Shown: positions 41,958 through 54,222 of the stretch, in pieces
Numbering within the stretch: position 1 is the first letter of the stretch
How the letters are laid out: every line of letters starts with the position of its first letter
Assembly (NCBI GenBank): GCA_018907035.1
Contig: JACCIC010000125.1
Coordinates: 682,001-746,000, forward strand
Source of the DNA: Sycobia sp. Sy_11
Taxonomy: Eukaryota; Arthropoda; Insecta; Hymenoptera; Epichrysomallidae
Length of the DNA: 64,000 nucleotides
Direction of reading: 5' to 3'
The notes under the pieces: model-generated
Databases searched by the model: none
Told to the model about the DNA's origin: nothing
What the model saw: the letters and a program-made list of their open reading frames with translations, nothing else
Made by a program: the position numbers and the translations under genes

Positions 41958-42757
41958 CCAGTCATAAAAAGAAAATCTGCTCAATAATAAAAAAAAAAAT
42001 ATCTAGTCACTAATGAAGTGAAGAAGAAAAACCAACAAACATCTAATCACTCTAATGATAAATTTCTCATTGTCATCATCAAAAAAAAAAAAAAATTTAA
42101 ATAATAAAATAAAAATAAAAAAAATGAATTAAATTTTAAAATAATTGATTAAATTTTTTTTTTTTTTTTAATTTTAAAATTTAATATTTAAAATCACCAC
42201 ACAACAAAATTTTTTCCGCCAAACTTTCCGCGCCTAAATCCTTTTCGCGCCAAAATTTGTGTCGCAAAATTTTTCGCCAATCACCAATCCTCTTTATATA
42301 TTCTACCCTTCAACCAGCACGAAAACAACGAGAAGAGAAAAAAAAATATATTTCCAAAATTCTCACTCAATCCAAAACTCGGGTTTAGTGAAACTTCCCC
42401 ACCAGGGATGCCATTTTAACTCTCAGTATTTCGCGCACCAAATAGGAACGCGAATCCCGCACTGCGTAATCAAATTTTTTTTCTCTTTCTTCACCACTAG
42501 GAACGTCTGCGTTATTCTAATTCAATAAAGGGGAATTCTTTCCGAGTCTGCAGTCGCAGGATTAACTCCGAAATTGAATGTAAATTTATCACATTCCACG
42601 AAAAATTTATTTTAAGAAATTTCTATTTAATATAGGTCACTACTACTCTATAGGTAATTTTATAAAAAAAATTTAACTTTGATAAAATAAAAAAAACTTA
42701 CCACTCTGCCATCCAACATAATTAATAATATAATAAATAATTAGTAATAATATTACC
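41958..42757 (-). repeat. 5' LTR of element 2
   Basis: Partner of 34647-35455. Both contain runs such as TTTCGCGCC, CACCAATCCTCTTTATATAT or its variant, and AATAAAGGGGAATTC. Divergence by eye is several percent plus indels, so the insertion is old. 41007-41957 is the AT-rich untranslated leader. Confidence 0.88.
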
Positions 42758-42761
42758 TCAA

Positions 42762-42800
<39 letters not shown>

Positions 42801-42953
42801 ATAATCGTCACATTAATTTTCATGAATAATTATCACCATCACAATGAATAATTCTTAAAATCTCAATTTGATCTCTTTTTTTCTATTTATTTCCACTTTT
42901 ACTTCCTCAATCTTATTTCCTCAATCCTACTTCCTCAATTCTGAATTTTTCTT

Positions 42954-42990
<37 letters not shown>

Positions 42991-43845
42991 TTCTCTCTCT
43001 TTCTCATTCCACACTATTTCTAGAATTCAATTTTTTTTTATACAATAATTTCTTATCCATCCCCACTCACCACCGATACTTAAATAAGCACACCACAATT
43101 TGAAATTCTCAAAAGAAAAACTAAGAGAGAATCGCACAAAAGAAAAGAACTTTAATTTCTTCTACTCTCCACAAGAGCTAGAAATCAACTACTCTCTCCA
43201 CAAAATTAACATCCCCTCTTCCTTCAAATACCGCCAATTTATTATTTTTTGGCGGGCACCAATTACCTTATTTAATTCATTAAACACTCTAATTTATTAT
43301 TTTACCAAACAGGTATTGGTTCCCACCTTTACTACTCAAGTCTTCATCCGGTTCCGCTTCCTTTCTATAACTCCTGATTGGAGCAATTAATCTGCCCTTT
43401 CAATTATTCATTTGAATTTCGCGCGTGAATGTGCTTAATTCATTTGAAGTCGATAAGAAGGGTCTCCACTACTATCGGCCATCTACCGGACGCGCAACGA
43501 CATTCCTATATATCTCTTTTTTTCTTTTTTAATGCCTGAAATACACATTCTACGCATTCGTATACATTCCGGTAGTCCTTTTTCCGTTCCGCTCTCCACT
43601 TCGCCGCCTACATTAGCGAGCGCTACTGCGCAACTCGCACATTATATGTGATTAATATGTGTGTTGTGTCATCGTGTATCTCTCGTATATCATCGAAAAG
43701 AAGTCCTGCACCTTACAACAATACTTTATATGAGTGCTAACCTCCAAATGGTTTGATAATCTCAATTTATTTTATATATTTTTTTGATAAAATTATTTTA
43801 TTTAAATGTGCTTGTTTTAATCACCTTTTCTTTTTTTTCAGATTA
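42758..43845. other. Flanking stretch with (AT)n and CT-rich tracts
   Basis: (AT)n at about 42764-42799, then CT-rich simple sequence at about 42953-43010. A small GC-richer block lies at 43440-43700 (for example CCATCTACCGGACGCGCAAC). No gene is recognised. Confidence 0.5.
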
Positions 43846-44633
43846 TTTAGTAACTTAAGTGACGTATCCTATACGTCACAATCATCATTATTATTAATAT
43901 AATTATTATAATTTGGCGGCTCGTCTGAAATTGAACGAGCGGCGACGGAAACAACCGACCATTTTATTATAAATGGGCCTGTAAAAGGCAAAATCAACAG
44001 TTCGCCCGGTGAACCGACTGCCCCGAAGTCGAGTCACACGAACTCTCCCCAAAGCTAAAAACTCATCCAGAGCTCAAACTAATTCTGATATTAAATCCTG
44101 CCCGAAACTATTAGTTTTATCTTTATTGCGAGGCGCTCCTCAAAAGACAGACGACTGATAGCTTTACCTATCCTCAAGTGAACGTGATCCTGGTTGCGAG
44201 GTGCTCCTCAAAAGACCAGCCGTTCTCTTATCCTTTACATTTATTTTGCTTTCCGAAATTATTAGCTTGATCTCTGTTGCGAGGCGCTCCTCAAAAGACA
44301 AACAGCTAATAATTATACCCATCCCTGAGGGAACGTGATCCTCGTTCCGAGGAGCTCCTCCAAAGACCAGCCGTTCTCTGATACTGATTACACATTTTTC
44401 CCCTTAACTCTTGATCCTGGTTACGAGCCGCTCCTCAAAAGACCAGCGAAGTTAAATTCACCTTAGAATAAACCTATTTTTAAATTCTACCTACCGTATT
44501 TTTATAGTTCCCCGCGTGGAAAATAGCACCGGGAATCCATGCGGAAACTAGCGCCGGATTAAACTACCGACGCGGAAACTAGCGCGAAGTCAGTAGCTAG
44601 AATATATATATATATATATATATATATACTAGA

Positions 44634-44664
<31 letters not shown>

Positions 44665-44898
44665 CAGCTAAAATTACTTCTCTTCAGTAATTGTTTCATT
44701 TTATTTGGTTTGTTCAGAAAACCTTGTAAATAGAAGGAAGTTTCGAGAATAAATTTATTTTTATATTTTGTTATTAAAATATACTGTTCTTATAAATTAT
44801 TTTCCTGATCCGCCATCCTATCCCGAAATACTTCCTCCCCTCTCAAAGTACCCTGGGAATATACCGCGTATGCTATCCCGATGGGGACAGAAACGTTA
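43846..44898 (+). repeat. Noncoding family B, copy 1, with palindromic tandem units
   Basis: An LTR-end-like ACGTCACA at 43880 is followed by an AT-rich spacer and TGGCGGCTCGTCTGAAAT at 43914-43931, which resembles a tRNA-Pro primer binding site. Five units with the core GAGG(N)GCTCCTC follow at 44130, 44198, 44281, 44349 and 44425, inside larger CTGGT...ACCAG hairpins. Then come three GCGGAAAcTAGCGC units (44513-44590), an (AT)n tract, and AATAAATT near 44750. It ends near AACGTTACA (44898). The same order occurs at 56215-56908. No protein is encoded; it is probably a leader or non-autonomous LTR element. Confidence 0.6.
44603..44660. repeat. (AT)n microsatellite inside family B
   Basis: Two AT tracts of about 25 bases are separated by ACTAGA. 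An (AT)n tract occupies the same place in copy 2 (56712-56766), so it is part of the family. Confidence 0.9.
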
Positions 44899-44964
44899 CA
44901 CATTTAATATCTAATTTAATAAATAAGAAATTATGTCAACTACATGAACTATTATAATTGCGAA

Positions 44965-45006
<42 letters not shown>

Positions 45007-45416
45007 GGTATAAATATTATAAGAATAAATAAGCATTAGTAATTTTAATAATACAGCGCCAACTTTTAGGACACGACTGTATATATATATATATGATGGT
45101 AAGAAAGTATCAGGTGGCACAGCCAGACGCTGACGAGGCTGTCGCGTAGTAAAGAATTGTGACTACAGAACTACTCTGAAAATTTAGCAACAAATCACAT
45201 GCATTGCTCCGCATCAAATTAGAATCTCCACATGGCCGCAGCGGCGACTCGGAGAACTGCTTACCTTGAGCTTTTATAAGCATGAGCGCGGCGGCGAACT
45301 TCAGTTCCCAGATAAAATCCATTTTATAAAACACGCGCCTCCACTAAAAGTCTTTTGAGTACATTCAAAAAACACTAACAAACGCATCAACAGCAACGAG
45401 CCTACAAAAACAGACA

Positions 45417-45468
<52 letters not shown>

Positions 45469-46286
45469 GGACAGAGATAGTAAGGGTTTTAAGAAGAAAA
45501 GAGAAAAAGAGATAGATCGGAAATAAAAGTAAGCAGCAATAATACTTTGTGTTCTGTAATTACTCCTCACAACCATATCCCAATCCGGGGAAGCGATCGG
45601 TCCTCCTGAGATTATTGTAATTCTGAAAATTATTAGAAATGAAGTTAAGTGTATTGTAGAACGAGGTGGAAAAAGAATTTTACAAGGATAAATGACAACT
45701 GATGGGTAAAACTTCAGTTGTAGCACGTGCTCTCATGGAACACGATGGATGTCGATGTCGTGTGGTGTACTGTCATCCAATCGCCTAATTAATTTTCCAG
45801 AATCTTATTGTCATTTGAATAATTTTTGTCATATTTATCTTTTATATGATTCTCTGACAGAATGTGATACGAGCGTACATAATTTCTGTAATTTTGCATG
45901 CACTTTTAAATGATTCTATTTCATGCATTATACCAGTATACAGATATCTAATTATTATAAATTAAAGAGTCGTGTATATTAGTCTAATTATTTATAAATT
46001 TTCTGGAAAAAAATTCAGTAAAATTTAAAGAAATCAACTATATGTATATAGATATATCACTACCATACTTCCATATAACAATTTTCTTCACCGCTATTGT
46101 ATTTTAGTATTTTGGATTTATTTGTAATGAAAATTTTATAATAATTATGGAAACGTTTTTAGAGCTAATTTTTGGAGCTTTGAATAATTAATATTATACA
46201 TCAAATTGGCTGAATTAATATTAAAATAGTGAAAACCATTAAAAACTTTGTATATAATATTAATAAATAAATGATAGTATATGAAA
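44899..46286. other. Stretch with (AT)n and (CT)n, no recognised gene
   Basis: (AT)n at about 44968-45002 and (CT)n at about 45418-45465. A GC-richer patch at 45120-45310 includes GCTTTTATAAGCATGAGCGC. The open frames across the (CT)n tract are low-complexity. The rest is AT-rich. Confidence 0.5.
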
Positions 46287-46510
46287 CAATAGAGAGTTTG
46301 TTAAAAAGGATTTTAAACAAAATTTGGGAATCTACCGAAAATAAATTTATTATATTCAATAGAATTTCGCTTTAAAACTCTAATTTTATGAGCAAATTTT
46401 AAATGTAAGAAGTACTTGTACCATGTATGATCTGAGCGGCTAGGTAAATCCCACTCAAATTGAAACGAATCATTTAAACTCATTTCCGACCGAAGATAAA
46501 TATATGACAT
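46287..46510 (+). repeat. Dispersed repeat D, shorter copy
   Basis: Same blocks as 33940-34445 on the opposite strand, with an internal deletion. No coding frame. Confidence 0.6.
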
Positions 46511-46699
46511 AAAAATGTCGCTGGCTCCCAAACTATTATAAGTGGCTTTTCTGCGCTCACACGCGCACTAGTTGTCTTTGTTTAAATAAAGTCATGCTCA
46601 GGGATACGCCAGTATATCTAATGGGGCCTCTGCCCGTCGATGATACTGTCTCGTCACACTCTTATGTGCCGATATGTTTAAAAAGATTCAAATCCACGC

Positions 46700-47520
46700 T
46701 CTCCGTGGATGTGAATGCTACTAGTTGAGTGTTTGGCAATGTTTCACAAAAAGAAAGCCGAATTTTTGCGCCGTTTCATAACCATCGATGAACATGGGTC
46801 CACCACTTCACATCCGAAACAACAAAATAATCAAAACAATGGACTCAAAAAGGAGAACCGGTTCCAAAGAGGGCAAAATCATATACTTTATCAAAGTAAT
46901 TACTATTTTTTTTTCAATACTTTTCCTTCAGAGAAAAGAAAAGTATTTATACAATACCTACCTTTGTGGTTTTGACATTGGAGTGGATTCATAGGTCCAT
47001 CTGCAGGCAAGGTTATGGCGTCATTTTTTGAGGATGCTTGTGGGATAATCTTCATTGACTATCTTGAAAAAGGAAAAACCATCAACGGCGAGTATTATGC
47101 GAGCTTATTGCAACGTTTGAGCCAAAAAATCAAACGAAAACAGCTACATCTTGCTATAAAGAATGTATTGTTCCATCAAGATTATGTACCAGCTCGTACA
47201 TCCGTTATTGCAAACGCCAAAATTAATGAATTAAAATTTGAATTGCTACTTCATGCACTATATTCGCCAGATTTAGCTCCCTCTGATTATTTCTTGTTCC
47301 GAGACTTGAAAAACCTGCTGGTTGGTCAAAGCTTTTCCAATAATGAAGACGTGATGTCGGAAGTTAATGGCTATCATTAGGAGCTTGACAATTTTTATTA
47401 TAAAAAGGGTATCGAACTTATTGAACGTCGCTAGGAAAATTGTATAGAGCTAAAGGAGATTATGCTGAAATATAAATATAATTTTTCAAAATTGTTGAGT
47501 TTTATTTGCTAGGCCAGATA
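46700..47520 (+). pseudogene. Mariner transposase remnant, second family
   Basis: The N-terminal piece (46715-46830) reads ECLAMFHKKKAEFLRRFITI; the W of the DEKW-like box is gone. The C-terminal ORF (47015-47380) has IFIDYLEKGKTINGEYYASL, then VLFHQDYVPARTSV, where the FHQDNAPAHTS motif is altered, and YSPDLAPSDYFLFRDLKNLL with the third D. The right end, near ACTTCTGGAACTACCCTCGT (about 47500-47538), looks like a mariner inverted repeat, but no left partner is seen. Confidence 0.8.
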
Positions 47521-47538
47521 CTTCTGGAACTACCCTCG

Positions 47539-48299
47539 TATGCAATAGACGACATTACGTAATGGTGGACGGTGAAGATCGCGAATCTGAGAAGTACCTG
47601 TTTAAAGCTGAAGTTGAAACGAAAAGTTTAACGAGCTCGAAAATAAGGCAAAATGGAACTCTATATTGTACATTATATCCGCACGTGACCCTGGTCAGCT
47701 TCTACCAATAGGCTTGTTCAATAGACCGTAAAACACTGAAGAAAGGTGCATTTTTTGCGGCTGCTTCTCAAAGCAGAGATTCGGTACTTTGCATCTTTGT
47801 ATTGACAACCTAATTGCCGAGAAAACGATAAAAATCTATAAAAAAGCTTTACTGCCATATGCCAAACGTTGGTTCATCAGAAAAAATGAAGATTGAATTG
47901 CAGGACGGCCTAAACACCGCAGTATGCTCTGGACAGAGTGAAGAACTCAATCTGGCATTATTACATTGGATTGGTCATCGCAGTCGCGCGATGCAAACAC
48001 TATTGAAATGTATGCGTATATATTAAACAGACGCTTCGTGGAAGACGTACATATATTTTGAGAAAGTTATCTTATCAAATTCGTCGGATCAGGAGCTCGT
48101 TGCCAATAAGATATGCGGTCCAATTAGTAGAAAGCATGCCTCGGGGATGCCACGTAATTATCGACGTCGGTGGTGACTGGACACATTATTAGCCGAATTG
48201 CATTATCGTTTGTAATGTGTACAATGTATCTATACATATGAAAGTTTCATTTCAAAATTTTTTTTTAAAAATTAACACTACCATGCTCTTAGTTGACAA
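47539..48299. other. Unassigned stretch with open fragments
   Basis: Moderate GC with short protein-like pieces in several frames on the plus strand (for example TLKKGAFFAAASQSRDS near 47735-47785). I cannot assign it; it may be an old DNA transposon. Confidence 0.35.
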
Positions 48300-49045
48300 A
48301 CTGTATAGATAAAATGATTGTAGAGGAAGTGGTCAGATTTATAATAATACTAGAGAACGTAATATGGACAAGAGGGGGAATGATAATAAGATCGTGGTAT
48401 TATCGTATATAAAAGAGTTATCGGAAATAATTAGAAATACATTCAAAAAGCGTAATATTCAAGTGTACTCTAAAAAAATAATAATATAAGAAAACTATTT
48501 AATAATTATAAAGATAAGGATGATTAATGTTTTAAAGCAGGAGTGATGTATAAAATAAGTTGTAAAGATTGTGATAAATATTATATTTGACAAACGGGAA
48601 AAAACCTAAGACGAAGAATATATGAGCATCAATATAGCTTACGAAGCATGAATGATCCGGGCTAAAAGAACATAGTTTAAACTTATTACATTCTTTCAAT
48701 TTAGAAAATGTAGATATTGTAAAACAAGGTATTAAAAATAAATATAAAAAAGAAACTACTTGAAAATATTCATATTTTAAAAAATGACAATAATGCAAAT
48801 TTAATGTTAGAGTGAAGTAAATTGGACAACACTTATCATTCTTTATTAATTTAAAATTTGTATGTCGCATTTAAGTTAAGAAGGTGGGGGTCCTATAAAT
48901 GTTATACCAATAAATTTTTGAGTGGGGATGGGACGTATAAAGTATTATGCTGGATTTTTTATTTTAGTTCAGTTATCTCTTTCTGTCATTATTTTAGTTA
49001 ATATATTATATTATAAAGACTGTAAGACATACTCAGAAATATTTA
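48300..49045 (+). mobile_element. Penelope-like 3' fragment
   Basis: It parallels 27850-28800: a DKMIVEE stretch, a KISCKDCDKYYI-like region, IYEHQYSLRSMNDPG, then the noncoding 3' part ending AATATTTATTAAC. The hammerhead block present at 28522 is deleted here (the sequence jumps from TTCAGTTATCT to CTGTCATTATTT). Confidence 0.7.
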
Positions 49046-50691
49046 TTAACTTAAGAAACCGAGGATATCTACAGCAATATATTAAACTCATGTGAACTAA
49101 AACATTGGATTTTCTTATTCTTCGATTGTTCTACGGAGCTCGTAATCAATTTGACTCGATGCAAAAATACTACAGTACAATTTTCGACATATATATAGAT
49201 TTTCAAACAAGAAAATGCCTACGCGAAGAAGCAACGAGATTCTCTTCTATCTATTGAGGCTGAAGTTATACAATCTGTGTCTATCTGCATCAATTTAATC
49301 TACTGAGCATGTATATATTTCTTCAATATTATTTTTTAAATTTGTAGATGTACCTTGTAGTATAAAAAAATTTTAATTGGGGATTATTAGCCTATGTTTT
49401 TGCCATCTTATTTTCATTATTCTCTTATATTGGAGTTATTTATTTGTGGAATTCTCTTCTTTATTCGCTTAGAACTAGTTGTACTTTATGCCGTTTCAAG
49501 CACTATCTCTGTAACTACTGCTTAAATACTTTTAAAGTTAGACTATACGATATTAATTTCTAATGCTTGAACTATTTTTATATTCCACCCTTTAGTATGT
49601 GTAATTTTATTGTTTTTGTTAATTTCAATTTTGATATTTGTAATTTAGTCATAAGAAATTTGAATTTTTTTTTGTATTATTTCAATGTAGTTTTATATAA
49701 GAGTTAATTAAGGCAAGAATTATTATTTAATTTTTATTAGTTTAAGCAGATGTTCGATTTTATTAAATGCATATGGTTTTGTCGATGGAATTCGATGTTT
49801 ATACAATTGTAAGATAATGATCATATGCTATCACAAATATAGGCACATACTATACATTCATTAAAATTTTTTAGTAGTATCTATCTTTCACTTTCTATTA
49901 TTAAGCTCAAACTCGCGATGAAATTCAACTTTTCATAAGGCTTATTTTTGCAGTTTACTGGAACTATCCATTTTTATTGCATTCAGGTCATGTGGAATAT
50001 TTTTAAATAAGCGATAAATTGCGTTATTCATAAATTCAGTGCTTAGACTATTTTCCGAAGGGGTTAAAGTGCAACGTTTAGTAATTTTCAACAACGAACT
50101 AGATGATGACCTTTATTGTAATCTTTGAAATAATCTTCAAGATTATTTCAAAGTCAAACCTTTTTTCCAATATATTTTATGGGGTTAAGCAAATAGCTAA
50201 TAAGCTTGTGATATTTCGGTATTTACTTTTATCTTCATTCAAAGGCGTGAATATTGCATGCTTTGGATGCTTGATCAATGTGGATTTCATTACCACAATT
50301 ATAGGGAAAGATCGTGCCAAATTTTCATAATAAATGGTCAGACTGATTTCGATCTACTACTCTTCAATAATCGAACGAATTTTAGAATGCTTTAACAGAA
50401 TTTTAGATAATATTCATAAGTCATTCTTGACCGTAGTTTTGCGAAAATCTTATGATTGGGATATATAATCTTGAACTTTTACATACATAACCCCAAAGAA
50501 AATAATAAAATGGTGATGATTTAATTGCGCATTTAAGAGTGCTCTATACCTCTGACGGAAGTTAAAATCCATTAAAGCGCCTGATTTTTTGTAAATGCAA
50601 ATTATAAATGACCCATTCAAAATTTATATTTTATAATATTCTTATGAAATTAGTAGTGGAGTAGTTTATCACGAGTGTCACAAGAAATTTA

Positions 50692-50694
<3 letters not shown>
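49046..50694. other. AT-rich stretch without a recognised gene
   Basis: There are only short frames. One at 50103-50330 (plus) is hydrophobic and unremarkable. No repeat is recognised. Confidence 0.5.

Positions 50695-50746
<52 letters not shown>
50695..50746. repeat. (AT)n microsatellite
   Basis: About 52 bases of AT adjoining the truncated LTR that begins at 50747. Confidence 0.95.
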
Positions 50747-50749
<3 letters not shown>

Positions 50750-51700
50750 GATGCCGCGAACGCCAATCGAAATTCACTCCCACTTGGGGTGGATTCACGC
50801 ACACAACGAACTTTTATCTCACTTCAGTAACCTGGAGTGGTCTCACTGGGGGGGGGGGGGGAGATTCCGTCAGCCTGAAAGGGGATTGCGGGAATATGAT
50901 ACACCAAAAAAGAAAGACATTCAGTCATCAAGTTTATTCCATTTCAATTTATCCCGCATACACACGCAACTGCCCGACTACAAACGCCTTTGCTACTCCC
51001 GGTCCGCGTACTCGGCGCGTACCGACCGCGGTCAGCGACCCGGCGTATTCGCCCGAAAGGGGTTAAAGAACGAAAAAACAAGAATAGGGAACCACAGGAT
51101 AACTACACACACGTACTCGAGGGCACCGACGGAGTCGGCAGATCCAGTCGCCGCGCGTCGCACACTCACCACGACGTCGATAGTTCGAGATCGGGTGCAG
51201 ATGACGGGTCCTGGGTGGAAGGAGTCGCGTACGCTAAGCGGCCGACATCTGCGTTCTCTTCTTCACTCCTCTTCTTCTCGAAGCCCCTTAATCGTCCTCT
51301 CTGGCTTCTCCTCAAACTCTTCGCTCACCTCCCGTTACTTCAAAAATCTTTCCGCCACCTCTCTCTCTCTCTCTCTTTAATTACTTTCTCGCCTTATCCC
51401 GCTTTCTCTGCCTCACCTTCATCTCCATCTCCTTCTTCTCCGGCGTCCTCTTTCACGTCTCTTCGCCTTCTATCTCTTTCTCTCTCTTGAATCTTACTTT
51501 TTTTTCTTTCTCTATCGGAGTCTGTTCCCTTCAAAGTTCTCACCTCGGCGGCCGAAAGCGGAGTGTTTTTCGCCGCGCGTCTCCGAGTTCGCCGGGGAAG
51601 GCATGAGGCAAGGGGGGGAGGTACGACGGCGACCGACGGCGATCGGAAAGCACCGGACGCGGCACTCGCAACGCGAATGTCGCTTTTTTCTTTAATAATA
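50747..51700 (-). mobile_element. Truncated LTR of the element 1 family
   Basis: GC-rich. On the minus strand it ends GCGGCATCACA at 50747, like the element 1 LTR end GCATCACA, and shares ACCGCGGTC-type and CCCCCCCCTT/CTTCCCCG-type blocks with 10375-10520, plus a GA tract (51361-51376). The minus-strand 5' part fades into AT-rich sequence near 51700 and has no TG start, so it is 5'-truncated. Confidence 0.6.
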
Positions 51701-54157
51701 ATTTTGACAATAAGTAACTGTAACAAATCCCAATGTTCAGAAAAAAGAAAAAAAATTATCTAAATGCAATACAATTACAGCAAGTGCACAGAATATATTT
51801 ATGCGCACATGTATAATATAATACAGGCTATAATACACGCACAATATCATAAAGTATATGTTTATACGCACGATTGCATGTGATTATATGGCTTAAGAAG
51901 AAGAAATCGCGGACAATTTCATTTTTAGCTTAAACTATGAATTATAGAGGTCAGAACAAAAAAAAATCGTATAATTGAACGTGATATGGATAACTTTAAA
52001 CAAATAATTTTTCCTTTCTATTTTGCTAAGAACAATATCAACTTATGTGACAATATATATATTTGAATAACCCTATCATAATATATTTATCTCATAGCCC
52101 TAGAAAATCTTGGTAGCACTTTAGGATGGAAAACTGTTTAGATTTCAATCCGGAATCTGTTAAAACAAGATGTAAAAAGAGAAGATTATAATACAATCTA
52201 TATGCAATACCGTAGAAGCTGCAAATTGTAATTTTTGGCACAATATAAGCTTAACATTATTTACGTAATGCTAAATAAACAAATAAATAACGTCGGTATG
52301 TTGCATTTAATCTCTTTACAATTTTTAATCGTTTGTAACATGAGCAGCCAACCCGATTAACATAAATTCAAGAAGATAAAAGAAAATTAACTAAATTGTG
52401 CTTATGTAGACTGTATTTGTATAGATAGTATTGATATAAGCGTACTTGATTTTTATGTATTAAATCTAGTCTATTTAATTGTACTGTAATATCAATAGAG
52501 ATTTTTTTTTATTTTAATGTAAGAAAAAAAAGTTTCCTTAATTTTTTTTTATCGTGAAAATATAATAACAATAATTATAAGTTGCGTATCATTTTAGCTA
52601 GCTCATTCGGATTCCATTCAGTTCCTCATCTACCAACTCATCATAATTATAATCAATATAATGTTAAATTTAATTAATATAAGATAAAAAAAATTCTTTC
52701 TTGATTTTTGTGTTTTTTTCTTATTTGATCAGCCTCTTATTTGATCACTGACCAACAACAGTGTGTGGCTATCACGAAATGATATTAAAAAAACTAGAAT
52801 TACAACCAAAAAGTACGCTTTACAATATTAATACACTAAATGACAGTTTTCCTACACCTTCTATGATCATGATAGGTACTCTCAAATATCTTAAGTTTTA
52901 CATAATCTAATAATGAGTTCATTCTTGACTCTTGAGTAACCTTATGAGTTATGTAAAAATAGGCAAACTATCAAATAAATTATATATATATTTTTTTTTT
53001 CTACCGCATTTCTTCAAGTCTTATATACTAGAATATTTTATATACAATCTTATATACTACCAGATACTATAACTTATATACTTATAATCTTACATACTAA
53101 AACATTTTACATACAACATTTACATGATACGTTTATAGAAGAATGAACTATTTAGATAGATTTTATTATTTTGTAATTTTTGTATTTCAAGCTGTTTGCT
53201 TATTTATTGTATTCAATTATTTTTTATTAAACAAATATTATAATATTGTATTATTCTATAAATACTAATTTCTTGCAGTATAGTATTTAACACTTGCATA
53301 GGAAATAAAATTTTTATTTACTAGATAGAAATAACGACCATGTTTATACCTTTTTCTTTATTAGGAATACAAAGAGTCTAAGGAATTTTTCCTCTTCATT
53401 TCATAGAAAACAAAGTTAATTCTTTACACGTATAATTATCAGATATAAAGAAATTCAATATTTTCAATTCGCTGGCATGATCTATAAAATATTAGTTTTA
53501 GCTATTGAAATACTGTAAATGTATACGTAGCAAATAAAAATATTAAATTTTTATAGTTTTGTTTTTTTATTTATAGTTTTGTTTTATTTATCTAAAATAA
53601 ATTTGAATTTGTCATGATTTTCGTGCACTTTTGTCTTTAGAATTGTATTTTTATTGAATTAAATATATATTTTTAAAATTTTATCTTACAAATCTGTATT
53701 GTTAATCTAAAATTGGGGTTATAATTTATAATTTGTGTCGAACAGAACCGTAATCGATTCTATCACGTAAAGAATATAAAAATGATGCAAATAAGATTTA
53801 AGCCTACAACAATAAAAATAGCTAAATTCAATTGTAATGCGAAAATGATACTATGATTATAAAAATAAAAATACTGCGTTGAAAAACCAATATGTACATT
53901 TGTTTTATTTCAAATTAAATATAACATAAAGCATATTATAAAAAGAGACATTCATTAACGGGTTTAGGTTGTACCTGGCTTGGTGATAAAATCACGGCGT
54001 AGCTCCCATCTAAGTTTCAAAACTAGGACTTTTCTCTAGGAACATAAACTTTCGATTCAGACCTTCGGTCTAATAAATAATAAAAATTTACCAAATTTTT
54101 GACGACGTAAACTAGAGACTAATAACGTAACTATAGACTAATGACCAAAAACATGAC

Positions 54158-54161
<4 letters not shown>
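51701..54161. other. AT-rich stretch without a recognised gene
   Basis: No ORF of interest and no known repeat. A GC-richer patch at 53960-54080 is unremarkable. Confidence 0.5.
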
Positions 54162-54215
<54 letters not shown>

Positions 54216-54222
54216 AACGGGC
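54162..54222. repeat. (AT)n microsatellite
   Basis: About 60 bases of AT adjoining the LTR-like block. Confidence 0.95.

Larger units (their letters stand above)
34647..42757 (-). mobile_element. Ty3/Gypsy LTR retrotransposon, element 2 (both LTRs, internally deleted)
   Basis: Two direct copies of an ~800-base LTR (34647-35455 and 41958-42757) bracket gag, protease, RT and a 3' zinc-knuckle ORF, all on the minus strand. RNase H and most of integrase have been lost in a deletion joining at about 37006. Gag and Pol are broken by many frameshifts. It is clearly related to element 1 in protein order and motifs, but diverged in sequence and much more AT-rich. No clear target duplication is seen at the ends. 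Confidence 0.88.

Noticed and set aside
44130..44436. CRISPR-like array
   Set aside because: Units are palindromic with related, not unique, spacers and alternate in a dimeric pattern; the context is a eukaryotic repeat family.
45301..45726. 141-residue minus-strand ORF with an RE repeat
   Set aside because: The repeat is the (CT)n microsatellite; flanks have no recognisable domain.
50103..50330. 75-residue hydrophobic plus-strand ORF
   Set aside because: AT-rich, no domain, no conserved context.
50691..51380. 229-residue plus-strand ORF beginning with repeated IY
   Set aside because: It starts in an (AT)n tract and runs into the truncated LTR; no conserved motif.
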